Shown here: positions 16,548 through 24,015 of the stretch, in pieces
How positions within the stretch are numbered: the stretch's first letter is position 1
Layout of the letters: the number at the start of each line of letters is the position of its first letter
Assembly: GCA_025055255.1 (NCBI GenBank)
Contig: JANWYI010000033.1
Span: 1 to 33,440 of the forward strand
Reading direction: 5' to 3'
Source of the DNA: Anaerolineae bacterium
Lineage (GTDB): Bacteria; Chloroflexota; Anaerolineae; Aggregatilineales; UBA2796
Length of the DNA stretch: 33,440 bases
The notes under the pieces: generated by a model
Database searches by the model: none
The model's input: the letters and a program-made list of their open reading frames with translations, nothing else
What the model was told of the DNA's origin: nothing
Position numbers and translations under genes: made by a program

Positions 16548-17744
16548 CTACCGTTGATGATAAGCCAACGTCGAGCCGACCCAAGTCTGATCTTTATTAA
16601 AGCGCGTTCCCATCATGCGTCCTTTGCTCATGCGCACCAATGTGGCAACTGTTTCCAAGCGTGCTTGACGCGCATTCCACAGGAGCAACATGCGTACCTC
16701 AGCTTTAGCGTAGCCATCAGGCGTCTTGACCAGCGGCGCGTACTCCACCTTGCGCTGTAAAAGGTAATGAGCGCGGCGCTCAGCAGGGATAGCGTTCAAC
16801 TTTTCAGGCGTCGGATCAAGGTCAACGCCGCTGCCGCTGTAAGAGAAGAGCGGCTTCAGCACGTAGTTTTGCGCTAGATCAGGCGGATAAGTATCCAAGT
16901 CGCAGAGAAAACGTGCCTCTGGCACGCACGGATCGCGTAAGAGCGGCAAAGAATACTTGCTGATCCTGAAAAACCAGTGCGGATGCGAGACCCAGCTCAC
17001 TTCAGCGCGCTGACAGAGCTGCTGCGCCTTGACTAGCACCTCGCCGCTCAGATCATCAAAAATCAGACGGTTGTAAAAGCGCACAATTGGCACTTCGCGT
17101 CCGCGCTCGTCCGTGTAAAAGATCTGCTTGCCGCGCTGAATCACTTGGGTCAGGCAGACCGTGCGAATGCCGAGCAGCGCTTCTGTACAGGCGAAGTCAA
17201 TGCGCGTCTTCTGTTGCTCAGGGTAGAGTTCCAGCAAGGCGACTTGCTGTGGATCGCAATCAGCGACGATCACCTCGCGCAGCAGGCGGATGTAAGACTC
17301 TTCATCATATGGTGCGATGTAGAAGTATAGCGACGGATCGATCTCAAAATGCTGGCGAATTTTCTGATCGAGCAGCCACTGGAAGCCGTAGAGTGTAGGA
17401 AAGCCTTGCAGCTCGATCAAACGCGGCACCACTCTGCCGTCAGCATCGTAGCAGAGCGCGAAGTCCAGCTGCAAGCACTCAGGCTGAGCAGCATCAGCCA
17501 GCTGCAACTCAGGCGGCACAGCGGCACGGCTGCGCTCAAGGTGTTCAGAGCTTAAGACGGCGTGTACTAAGCGCTCAGTCGCCATTAGCAGCTCTGCCAT
17601 AAGCGGCGCGCTGAGGAAAAGCGGCGTCTCGCATAGGTGAAAGTCCATTGGGAAACGGTATGTGGTATTGATATCTCGCACAAAGGCGTCGTAGCGCGCT
17701 TGACTGAACGCTGCGTTATAACGCTCTCGCAGATACGTAATCAT
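16548..17744 (-). CDS. ATP-grasp-like enzyme of unknown substrate
   Basis: The product has 398 residues. ATG at 17744 (MITYLRERYN) is chosen over 17804 because a plausible promoter (TTGACA at 17811-17806, TCCAAT at 17788-17783) would start transcription between the two. The C-terminal half has ATP-grasp features: NYVLKPLFSYSGSGV (nucleotide-binding lysine and a glycine-rich loop), YLLQRKVEYAPLV, then AEVRMLLLW and MMGTRFNKDQTWVGS, where the acidic residues and Asn would hold magnesium. The N-terminal half has VPRLIELQGFPTLYGFQW. ATP-grasp enzymes ligate a carboxylate to an amine or thiol through an acyl phosphate. The substrate cannot be told from sequence, and no partner gene lies in the same operon. 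A peptide or amino-acid ligase role is possible. Confidence 0.75.
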   Translation of the reverse strand: MITYLRERYNAAFSQARYDAFVRDINTTYRFPMDFHLCETPLFLSAPLMAELLMATERLVHAVLSSEHLERSRAAVPPELQLADAAQPECLQLDFALCYDADGRVVPRLIELQGFPTLYGFQWLLDQKIRQHFEIDPSLYFYIAPYDEESYIRLLREVIVADCDPQQVALLELYPEQQKTRIDFACTEALLGIRTVCLTQVIQRGKQIFYTDERGREVPIVRFYNRLIFDDLSGEVLVKAQQLCQRAEVSWVSHPHWFFRISKYSLPLLRDPCVPEARFLCDLDTYPPDLAQNYVLKPLFSYSGSGVDLDPTPEKLNAIPAERRAHYLLQRKVEYAPLVKTPDGYAKAEVRMLLLWNARQARLETVATLVRMSKGRMMGTRFNKDQTWVGSTLAYHQR

Positions 17745-17782
17745 CGTGCCGTCAATTCCGTGCGTGGAGTTTGTGTGCGTGC

Positions 17783-17811
17783 ATTGGATACCAAATGGTG
17801 ACATTTGTCAA
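17783..17811 (-). promoter_or_regulatory. Sigma-70-type promoter of the ATP-grasp gene
   Basis: On the minus strand a perfect -35 TTGACA (17811-17806) is followed after 17 bases by TCCAAT (17788-17783, 4/6). The predicted start near 17776 gives a leader of about 32 bases to the ATG at 17744. It rules against the longer reading frame that starts at 17804. Confidence 0.5.
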
Positions 17812-17873
17812 GCCGTTTGCAGGCTACCTGTGCCAATTGCCTCAGTAAACTAACGTCTTTCACAGCAGCGGTT

Positions 17874-17884
17874 TGTGCTATAAT
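17874..17884 (+). promoter_or_regulatory. Extended -10 promoter of the solute-binding gene
   Basis: TGTGCTATAAT contains a perfect TATAAT (17879-17884) with the TGn extension directly before it. A TTTCAC at 17858-17863 may be a weak -35. The predicted start near 17891 leaves a leader of about 35 bases with AAGGAG at 17910-17915. Confidence 0.65.
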
Positions 17885-17925
17885 GCAGCGCTGCAAAACA
17901 GACTGTTCAAAGGAGCAAAAACGAC

Positions 17926-19908
17926 GTGCTAACCAATGTTCGGCGCGTGTGGATTGGCTTGCTTATCTGCACGGCGCTGTTAGCTACTAGCAGTTTCTCT
18001 ACAGCACAGGCTCAAGGCACCTCCGATCCAAATCAGCTGACTTTTGAAGGCTCGGCGCTCGTAGCAGCTGTGATAGAGACAGCCAAAGCCAGCTACGTCG
18101 CGCGCGCACCTCAGACTCAGATTGCGTTGACTGCCTCTGGGACTGCCACTGGCATTGATCGGCTGTGTAACGGCACAACTGATGTGGCTATGGCGTATGG
18201 TGCGATTACCGACTCACAAATCGCCGATTGTGCCGCCAAAGGCGTGAATTTTGTAGAGCTGTTGCTCGGTTACGATGCTGTGGCGCTCGTAGTGAACAAC
18301 GCCTCGCCAGCGCAATGCTTGAGCGTGGATCAACTGAACACTTTGCTCTCGCCTAGTGCTGTAGACGTGAAAAACTGGTCGGCTGTGGATGCTACACTGG
18401 GCGACGTGCCGATAGAAGCGCTCTACATCTTGCCTGATAACGAACAACGTCCGCCACGCTTCTTGCTCGACCGTCTTCTAGCAGGCGACGGCTTGCGTCC
18501 TGACCTGCAAGTCGTTGAGACGGCGAGCGCGATGAGCGATAAGCTGAACGTTGAGCGCAATGCCATAGGCATCATGCCGCTGCAAGATTTGATCGTCGAG
18601 CGCACGCCTGCCAAAGCCATTCGTCCCTTGCAAGTCCGCACAGGCACAGCCTGCATTGAGCCGAATGCCGTCAACCTTGATGAAGGACGCTATCCGCTGG
18701 CAGAGTCGCTTTTGCTGTACGTGAACGCTGCGCGCTTGGACAAGCAGCCATTGGTAGATTTCCTGCGCTACTTGCTCAGCAGCGACGGTCGCCGTGCGTT
18801 GATTACGCTCAAGTATGTGCCGCCGAGCGAAGTGCTGTACGCGCGTGGCCTCAACTACATTGAGACACGCCGCACAGGACGCACTTACAGCCGCGTGCAA
18901 GCTGTGAACGTGCCTGCCAACACAGCTGGCGTCGTAACACTGGACGGCTCGCCACTGCTCAACGCTCTGGTGAAAGACTTGAACGCGCCGTTTTCGCCGC
19001 GCTTCACCAGTATCACGCTGCTCAATCAGCCGTTCGGCAATGCCTCAGCCTACCGCAAGCTATGTGAGAACCGTGCTGATGTCGTTTTCACAACGCGCCT
19101 GCCAAGCGAGGAAGAGGCAGCTCTCTGTCAACGCAATGCCATTCAGACCTTGCAAATGCCGCTCGGCTACGACGCTGACTTGATCGTAGTCAATTTGGAG
19201 AACACTTTTGCGCGCTGTCTCTCGTTGGAAAATGTGGATCGGTTATTCAACGCGCGCTACAACGCTAAGACCTGGGCGCAAGTGGCGCAAGGTTTTCCTG
19301 AGTTAGAGCTGGTTGTGATTGCGCCGCGCAATGGCGACGTGCAGGCTGATGCAATTCTGACTGCTGTAGCGCGCAATCAGCTAGCGCCGCGCTTCCGCGC
19401 AGACATCGCAGCGAATGCGCAAAACAACGATCCTATTTTCCGCGCTGTCGCCGTGCAGAACACGCTTGGCGGCGTCACTTTCATGCGCTACAGCGACTTC
19501 ATGCGCAGTGGCGCGCGCGTGCAAGCAATCTCGCTCGAGGCAGGCAGAGGCTGCGTCGCGCCGACGCTTGCAAACATCCAAAATAGCAGCTATCCACTAG
19601 CGCGTCCGCTCTACGCTGTGCTGAACTTGAGCAGTTTGAGCCGACCTGAAGTCCGTGCTTATGCGTGGTACTTGCTTGGCGACGACGCGCTGACTATCCT
19701 GAATCAGGAAGGCGTCGTCGGCATTGATCCAAACGCTTTTGTAGCGCTGCGCGAGGTGCTGCTAGAGCGGATTGAGGCAATTGAGCGCGCTGCAGCGACG
19801 CCTGCGCCGACGCCGCAACCGACTGCTGAGGTCACGGCTGAGCCAACCGCTGAGCCTGTGTCAGCAGCAACTGCTGAGCCAACAGCAACCGCTACACCTG
19901 CTCGTTAG
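17926..19908 (+). CDS. Secreted tandem-domain PstS-like solute-binding protein
   Basis: The product has 660 residues. GTG start is preceded by AAGGAG with a 10-base gap. Residues 1-30 are a signal peptide (WIGLLICTALLATSS, ending near AQAQG). Two homologous periplasmic-binding domains follow, about residues 35-310 and 325-625. The first has FEGSALVAAVIETA and the PstS-like TASGTATGIDRLCNGTTDVA; the second has LDGSPLLNALVKDL, NASAYRKLCENRADVVF and a degenerate loop. Each domain has four cysteines at matching places (RLCNG/KLCEN, ADCAA/ALCQR, QCLSV/RCLSL, ACIEP/GCVAP), probably two disulfides each. The tail is a low-complexity stretch of P, T, A and E. No permease genes are adjacent, so it may be a sensor or scaffold rather than a transporter part. 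The ligand is unknown. Confidence 0.8.
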   Translation: MLTNVRRVWIGLLICTALLATSSFSTAQAQGTSDPNQLTFEGSALVAAVIETAKASYVARAPQTQIALTASGTATGIDRLCNGTTDVAMAYGAITDSQIADCAAKGVNFVELLLGYDAVALVVNNASPAQCLSVDQLNTLLSPSAVDVKNWSAVDATLGDVPIEALYILPDNEQRPPRFLLDRLLAGDGLRPDLQVVETASAMSDKLNVERNAIGIMPLQDLIVERTPAKAIRPLQVRTGTACIEPNAVNLDEGRYPLAESLLLYVNAARLDKQPLVDFLRYLLSSDGRRALITLKYVPPSEVLYARGLNYIETRRTGRTYSRVQAVNVPANTAGVVTLDGSPLLNALVKDLNAPFSPRFTSITLLNQPFGNASAYRKLCENRADVVFTTRLPSEEEAALCQRNAIQTLQMPLGYDADLIVVNLENTFARCLSLENVDRLFNARYNAKTWAQVAQGFPELELVVIAPRNGDVQADAILTAVARNQLAPRFRADIAANAQNNDPIFRAVAVQNTLGGVTFMRYSDFMRSGARVQAISLEAGRGCVAPTLANIQNSSYPLARPLYAVLNLSSLSRPEVRAYAWYLLGDDALTILNQEGVVGIDPNAFVALREVLLERIEAIERAAATPAPTPQPTAEVTAEPTAEPVSAATAEPTATATPAR

Positions 19909-19922
19909 CATTCGGCGTGTTG

Positions 19923-19966
19923 ACATTCCGCAGCGGCGCAGTAGGCTCAGACTGCGCCGCTAATGT
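19923..19966 (+). terminator. Hairpin after the solute-binding gene
   Basis: A perfect 10-bp inverted repeat, AGCGGCGCAG (19932-19941) and CTGCGCCGCT (19952-19961), has a 10-base loop and is extended by ACATT (19923-19927) and AATGT (19962-19966) across a 4-base bulge. It begins 14 bases after the stop codon. There is no T tract, so it may act as a stabilising or Rho-linked hairpin. Confidence 0.5.
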
Positions 19967-19975
19967 CCACACACT

Positions 19976-20097
19976 TAGCCCTCACCTAAATCGTGACTTT
20001 TGTACTATACCCACAGTTCTACAGCTCTTGTTACATTTTGAAATGATGTTTCTTCACGACACAAATTGCGCTCCATATGCTAGTCCTCATCTAAATC
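19976..20097 (+). promoter_or_regulatory. Pair of 17-bp direct repeats upstream of the STAS-like gene
   Basis: TAGCCCTCACCTAAATC (19976-19992) and TAGTCCTCATCTAAATC (20081-20097) agree at 15 of 17 bases and are 105 bases apart, close to ten helical turns. Between them lies the small palindrome CATTT-TG-AAATG (20034-20045). The 218-base gap is otherwise free of genes and AT-rich. This looks like a two-site operator region; the binding factor is unknown. Confidence 0.4.
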
Positions 20098-20126
20098 TTT
20101 CGGACAAAGTGGAGTGGAGAAACAGC

Positions 20127-20543
20127 ATGGCTCATCAGATCAGTTTCTACGAAGGCGCGCTGAAAGTTCGGATCAGTGGCGTAGGTGAGGCACAACAGCT
20201 GTATCACGACCTGCAGAACTTCCTGAACAATCTCTCAGAACCTGTGACAGTCATCCTCGACCTGACAACGGCAACAGGCTTTGGGCGAGCGCTTCAAGCG
20301 ATGTTGTATCGCGTCTTGCAGCACCGCGCTGTTGAGAATGTCGGTATCTGCTTCACTGACCAAGAACTGACAGCGGACGTTCGCAGCATGGCAACAGCGT
20401 TAGCAGCTGTGCGGCGCGTAAAAGTAGCACACACAGAACATGAGTTACTCGCTGCGTACGGTCTAGCCGATCCGCCGACACAGCCGCGTAAACTGAGCGG
20501 TATGCTCTCACGCCTGAAAAATCTGCCTGAGAAACCAAATTGA
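20127..20543 (+). CDS. Small STAS-like domain protein
   Basis: The product has 138 residues. ATG at 20127 is chosen because TGGAGA lies 6 bases upstream; the frame is open further up, but that stretch includes the direct repeats and hairpin. The protein begins QISFYEGALKVRISGVGEA, followed by a helix and VTVILDLTTATGFGRALQ, then an alternation of strands and helices: VENVGICFTDQEL, RRVKVAHTEHELLAAYGL. This alpha/beta pattern and length fit a STAS (anti-sigma-factor-antagonist-like) fold, but the usual phospho-serine site after the ILDL strand is not clear. The basic C-terminal tail (SRLKNLPEKPN) is short. It may be a regulator; no partner kinase or phosphatase lies near. The assignment is by fold pattern only. 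Confidence 0.65.
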   Translation: MAHQISFYEGALKVRISGVGEAQQLYHDLQNFLNNLSEPVTVILDLTTATGFGRALQAMLYRVLQHRAVENVGICFTDQELTADVRSMATALAAVRRVKVAHTEHELLAAYGLADPPTQPRKLSGMLSRLKNLPEKPN

Positions 20544-20546
20544 GAC

Positions 20547-20578
20547 GCAAAAAGCGCGGCAATACGCCGCGCTTTTGC
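20547..20578. terminator. Bidirectional intrinsic terminator between the STAS gene and secF
   Basis: GCAAAAAGCGCGGC (20547-20560), a 5-base loop (AATAC), and GCCGCGCTTTTGC (20566-20578) form a GC-rich stem flanked by A and T runs, which supply a U tract in both directions. It lies 4 bases past the STAS gene stop and 20 bases past the secF stop on the opposite strand. Confidence 0.8.
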
Positions 20579-20597
20579 GCAGAGAACAACCTGAACC

Positions 20598-21599
20598 TCA
20601 TGCTGCTGCCGCGCGTTGTCTGGCAGCGCGGTTCACAAATGGAATCTCGCCATTTTCCCAAGAGACGAGCAACGGCACGGCTATGAAGATTGAGCTGTAT
20701 GAGCCGCTTGTCAAACCGACTAGCAGAATGCCTACGAATTGCTGAATGGAGCCACTGGTGAGCAATAACAGCGCTACCAGCACGAAGCCAACTGCAATTT
20801 GTGTCATCAGCGAACGCTGAATGGTCTCCAGCAAACTGCGATTGACGATCAGCTCGTACGGCTCGCCGCGATGACGCACGTCATTCTCGCGGATACGGTC
20901 GAAGACCACGATAGTGTCCTGCACAGAATAGCCAACCACTGTCAGTAAAGCAGTCACGAACAGCGCATCAGCTTCCCAGCCGGCGATCAAGCCCATGATG
21001 GACATTGCGCCGAGCATGATCAGCACATCATGGATCATGGCGATGAGCGCTGTCACGCCGTAGCGGAAGGAATGCTTCAATTTGCGGAAAGCGAGCGCGA
21101 TCCAGAACAGCACTAGGACACTAGCGACAACGGTGGCAACGATAGCTGCGTTGGTCACTTCGCTACCGACTACAGGCGAGACTTCGCTGAAATTTTCGCG
21201 GAAGTGCTGTGCGTCGAAGGTCAGGTTCAGGCTATTGGCGAGTGTCGTCAAATTTTGTGCAATAGCCTCGATCTGCTCAGCGCTATCGTCGCCAAAGTTA
21301 GCGCGCACCTGCCAACGGTACGTCTCACCAATGCCGACGCGCTGTGCCGTCACATCTGTCAAGCCTGCAGCTGTAAACGCCTGCTGAATAGCACTGCCTG
21401 TCAATGTGCCAGGCATTTGTCCCGCCACAGGCTCAAATTGAAGCTGGAAGAGCGCGCCGCCAACAAAGTCAATGCTCAGACGTATAATTGAGCGCTCACG
21501 GTAAGTCTGTGTCGAGATGATCATCGCTACAATGCCGCCTAGAATGACCAGTGTCGAGATCAGGTAGTAAAGGCGGCGGCGTTTTACAAAGTCAACCAT
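20598..21599 (-). CDS. secF: Protein translocase subunit SecF
   Basis: The product has 333 residues. SecF partners SecD in the SecDF complex, which uses the proton gradient to help pull proteins across the membrane after SecA. Transmembrane segment 1 is at residues 12-32 (YYLISTLVILGGIVAMI), followed by the conserved DFVGGALFQLQF of the periplasmic domain. Five more segments start near residue 145 with family motifs GWEADALFVTALLTVVGYSV and DTIVVFDRIREN. ATG at 21599 has GAAGGA 6 bases upstream. It follows secD after only 21 bases, so the two form an operon. Confidence 0.96.
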   Translation of the reverse strand: MVDFVKRRRLYYLISTLVILGGIVAMIISTQTYRERSIIRLSIDFVGGALFQLQFEPVAGQMPGTLTGSAIQQAFTAAGLTDVTAQRVGIGETYRWQVRANFGDDSAEQIEAIAQNLTTLANSLNLTFDAQHFRENFSEVSPVVGSEVTNAAIVATVVASVLVLFWIALAFRKLKHSFRYGVTALIAMIHDVLIMLGAMSIMGLIAGWEADALFVTALLTVVGYSVQDTIVVFDRIRENDVRHRGEPYELIVNRSLLETIQRSLMTQIAVGFVLVALLLLTSGSIQQFVGILLVGLTSGSYSSIFIAVPLLVSWENGEIPFVNRAARQRAAAA

Positions 21600-21620
21600 T
21601 GCTGTCCTTCGCTTTCTAGG

Positions 21621-23312
21621 CTATTGCCCAAACAGTTTAGTGCGCGCCAAGCGCTCGCCGCCAATGGCGAGGATGACGTTCAAGAGTACGCGCGTCACGA
21701 CTACAGCCGTGAACAAGTTGATGACGAGACCGATGATCAGCGTGATGGCAAAGCCACGTACGGCGCTCGCGCCGAATTGACCGCCGAAGAAGTACAAGAT
21801 CAGCGCGATCATGATGGTCGAAATATTTGAGTCGCGTATGGTCGCCCAAGCGCGCGAAAATCCCAGCTCGACGGCTTTGTTCAGCTTGCGTCCGTTGCGC
21901 AGCTCTTCCTTCACACGCTCAAAGATCAAAATATTGCCGTCAATGGCAGAACCAATCGAGATCAAGAAGCCCGTGATGGCTGAGAGCGTCAATGTGACTG
22001 GGATGTACTTGTACAGCGCGAAGTTGATCATCCCGAACAAGATCAGGGCAAGCGCTGCTGCAACGCCGCCAACGCGGTAGTACACAATCAGGAAGATGAA
22101 GATGGTCAGAATGCCTAGAACGCCTGCGCGCACTGCCTGCGCCACAGACTCAGCGCCAAGCGTTGCGCCGACCTGTTCGCGCGACTCAATGCTCAGCGAG
22201 ACGGGTAAGGCGCCTGAGCGCAGCTGAACTGCTAATGTGACGGCTTCTTCGCGTGTGAAATTGCCCGTGATCTCGCCACCATCATCAAGGCGCGCTTGAA
22301 TGATCGGCGCGCTCAGCACCTCACCATCCAGCACAATTGCCAGAGGCTGTCCGATGTTTGCGCCTGTGTGCGCTGCAAAGGCTTGCGCTTCGGGATGTCC
22401 TGTGTTCAGCTCGAAGCCGACCACGTACTCTGTGCCAGTACGTCCTCCCAAGCGCGCCTGTGCATCGCGCAGACCTGCGCCTGTCATCACAGTGTTGAAA
22501 GGCAAGTTGGTGCAAGGATTCAAGAAAGGATTCGCCTTGCTGCCGAGCGGACTTGCCTCAGGTGTTGGCTCAGGCGTCGCGCCTGCTGCAGGTGTCGGCT
22601 CTGCTGTTGGCTCAAGCGTCGCTTCAGCCGTTGGAGCTGCTTCGGCTGTAGCTTGAGCAGTTGCCTCAGCTGTTAGCGTTGCTTGCGCTGTCAGCTCTAC
22701 TGTAGGTGATGCCTCAGCGGTCGCTTGAGGCGTCACTTCAGCAGTTGGCGTTGCCTCAGCAGTCGCTTGAGCAGTGGCTTCAACAGTTGGCGACGTCTCA
22801 GCAGTTGCCTGAGCAGTGGCTTCAGCTGTTGGCGCAGCTGGAGGCGTTGGTGACGCCTCTGGTGAGCCTTGGCGCAGCGCCAATTGGCGGTTCGTCAAGA
22901 CGTAGGAGCCAGCTGGTGGCATTGGCGCCGTGCAGCCAGCCACGGCGCTGAAATCTACGAACTCCAGCAAAGCCGTTTGGCGGATCAGGTCAATAGCAGC
23001 GTCAGGATTTTGGATGCCGGGCAACTCAACGATGATTCGGTTGCTGCCGGCAGTCTGGACAATCGGCTCAGCTACACCAATTGCGTTCACACGCCGATCA
23101 ATGATGCGGCGCACTTCATCCATCTGTTCTGGCGCTACATCAGGCTGATCGGCGCGCATCAAGACGCGCACGCCACCTTGAATGTCTAGACCAAGCCGCA
23201 CTTCAATCGGACGACCGAACAAGCCTGGATTTGGCAAGATCATGTAGATGCATAGAATGGCTATGGCAATCACAACCACTAGCCATGCAATCGTTCCTCT
23301 TTGCATAGGCAT
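21621..23312 (-). CDS. secD: Protein translocase subunit SecD with a low-complexity periplasmic insert
   Basis: The product has 563 residues. Transmembrane segment 1 is at residues 9-27. The family motif GLDIQGGVRVLMRAD follows near residue 40, and the first periplasmic domain has RIIDRRVNAIGVAEP and RIIVELPGI. About residues 150-250 are an insert made of imperfect repeats such as TAEATAQATAE and SPTVE. The normal fold then resumes with VVGFELNTGHPEAQAF and the conserved IVLDGEVLSAPIIQ. Five C-terminal membrane segments include ITGFLISIGSAIDGNILIFE and the conserved FERVKEELRNG. The insert lies in the large outside domain and has the same composition as the tail of the solute-binding protein. 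ATG at 23312 has GAAGG nearby; ATG at 23306 is an equal alternative. Confidence 0.96.
   Translation of the reverse strand: MPMQRGTIAWLVVVIAIAILCIYMILPNPGLFGRPIEVRLGLDIQGGVRVLMRADQPDVAPEQMDEVRRIIDRRVNAIGVAEPIVQTAGSNRIIVELPGIQNPDAAIDLIRQTALLEFVDFSAVAGCTAPMPPAGSYVLTNRQLALRQGSPEASPTPPAAPTAEATAQATAETSPTVEATAQATAEATPTAEVTPQATAEASPTVELTAQATLTAEATAQATAEAAPTAEATLEPTAEPTPAAGATPEPTPEASPLGSKANPFLNPCTNLPFNTVMTGAGLRDAQARLGGRTGTEYVVGFELNTGHPEAQAFAAHTGANIGQPLAIVLDGEVLSAPIIQARLDDGGEITGNFTREEAVTLAVQLRSGALPVSLSIESREQVGATLGAESVAQAVRAGVLGILTIFIFLIVYYRVGGVAAALALILFGMINFALYKYIPVTLTLSAITGFLISIGSAIDGNILIFERVKEELRNGRKLNKAVELGFSRAWATIRDSNISTIMIALILYFFGGQFGASAVRGFAITLIIGLVINLFTAVVVTRVLLNVILAIGGERLARTKLFGQ
22565..22850 (-). 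repeat. Degenerate low-complexity repeat encoding the SecD insert
   Basis: Short degenerate direct repeats built from GCAGTTGCCTCAGC-, GCAGTCGCTTGAGC- and CAGTTGGCG-like blocks recur every 21-36 bases. They encode about 95 residues of T, A, E, P, Q and V only. The reading frame is preserved throughout. Confidence 0.75.
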
Positions 23313-23390
23313 TAAACCTTCAAGTTGTTTGAAATGGATGCAAGCGAAAAAGACGGATCAGACAGCTTCCGAGCGCATGAAAAGCGGCAA

Positions 23391-23789
23391 TCAGCTCTGG
23401 AGAATGTTACGCGGCGGCGCGCGGCGATGCGGCTGCACGACACAAGCGCGCTTGTTGCCAAGCGTCGGAAAAATGCTCAGCGCATGACCGTTGCTCTGCC
23501 AAGCAGACCAATGGTCATGCGTTGCGCCTGCTAACGCGCTAGCGGTCGTTGTGAGCGCAGATGAGCTGCCTGAGGCAACCCGCCACTGCGAGAATGCAGC
23601 AAGCAGACCAAGTGCCACAAGTGGACTAGGCGTCGGTACAACACTGGTAGCAGTCGCGCTTTCTGGTGTAGGCAGAGAGCCAGCCTGCAGCGGCGAGTCG
23701 GCTGCGCGCAGTGCCTCTTGACCACTGGTCAAGGCAAAGCGCGGCGTGAAAACTATTGCAGCTGCTAAAACGACAAAAAGTTGGCGCAT
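23391..23789 (-). CDS. Small secreted protein of unknown function
   Basis: The product has 132 residues. The start at 23789 (MRQLFVVLAAAIVF) gives a clear signal peptide with likely cleavage near TPRFALTSG. A Ser/Thr/Pro-rich stretch follows (SLPTPESATATSVVPTPSP), then a second hydrophobic patch (LVALGLLAAFSQW) and a basic C-terminus. I recognise no family. A promoter-like pair lies upstream on the minus strand, and the gene ends 78 bases before secD, so it may lead the secDF transcript. The ribosome-binding site is poor, and the opposite strand also has an open frame here, so the coding call is moderate. Confidence 0.5.
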   Translation of the reverse strand: MRQLFVVLAAAIVFTPRFALTSGQEALRAADSPLQAGSLPTPESATATSVVPTPSPLVALGLLAAFSQWRVASGSSSALTTTASALAGATHDHWSAWQSNGHALSIFPTLGNKRACVVQPHRRAPPRNILQS

Positions 23790-23854
23790 GGGCAACACAA
23801 TCTGGCACAAACGCGCGCTGGCTGCTCTTTGACAGGTTTGCTCACAGGCTTGCG

Positions 23855-23883
23855 ATTGTATCTCAAAGTTTTGTAGACAGCAA
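23855..23883 (-). promoter_or_regulatory. Possible promoter of the secreted protein-secDF unit
   Basis: On the minus strand TTGCTG (23883-23878) and TACAAT (23860-23855, 5/6) are 17 bases apart. The predicted start near 23848 gives a 59-base leader. It lies back to back with the transporter promoter at 23903-23930. Confidence 0.4.
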
Positions 23884-23902
23884 GCACAGAGCTCAGCGTC
23901 TC

Positions 23903-23930
23903 TTGACAAGATGTGGCGACAGCGTAGAAT
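23903..23930 (+). promoter_or_regulatory. Strong sigma-70-type promoter of the APC transporter gene
   Basis: A perfect TTGACA (23903-23908) is followed after 16 bases by TAGAAT (23925-23930, 5/6). The predicted start near 23937 leaves a leader of about 79 bases and makes the ATG at 24016 the natural start, since the open frame from 23911 would begin before the transcript does. Confidence 0.7.
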
Positions 23931-24015
23931 ACACGCTTGGCAAGCAGCTGTCTCAGTGGGGAATTCTGCATTCGTTGCGGAAGAGATAGCGCTGCGCCGA
24001 GGGAAACACTACGCT

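Noticed and set aside
19917-20126. An N-terminal extension of the STAS-like protein by 70 codons
   Set aside because: It covers a hairpin and the direct repeats, and TGGAGA marks the ATG at 20127.
22565-22850. CRISPR-like array in the secD repeat region
   Set aside because: Repeats are degenerate, have no constant spacers, and encode an uninterrupted in-frame protein stretch.
23491-23721. Plus-strand 76-codon open frame opposite the small secreted protein
   Set aside because: It lacks a signal peptide and ribosome-binding site, whereas the minus-strand frame starts with a clear signal peptide.
23829-23860. TTGACA at 23829 as a second plus-strand promoter for the transporter
   Set aside because: No -10 box lies 15-19 bases downstream; the pair at 23903-23930 is far better.
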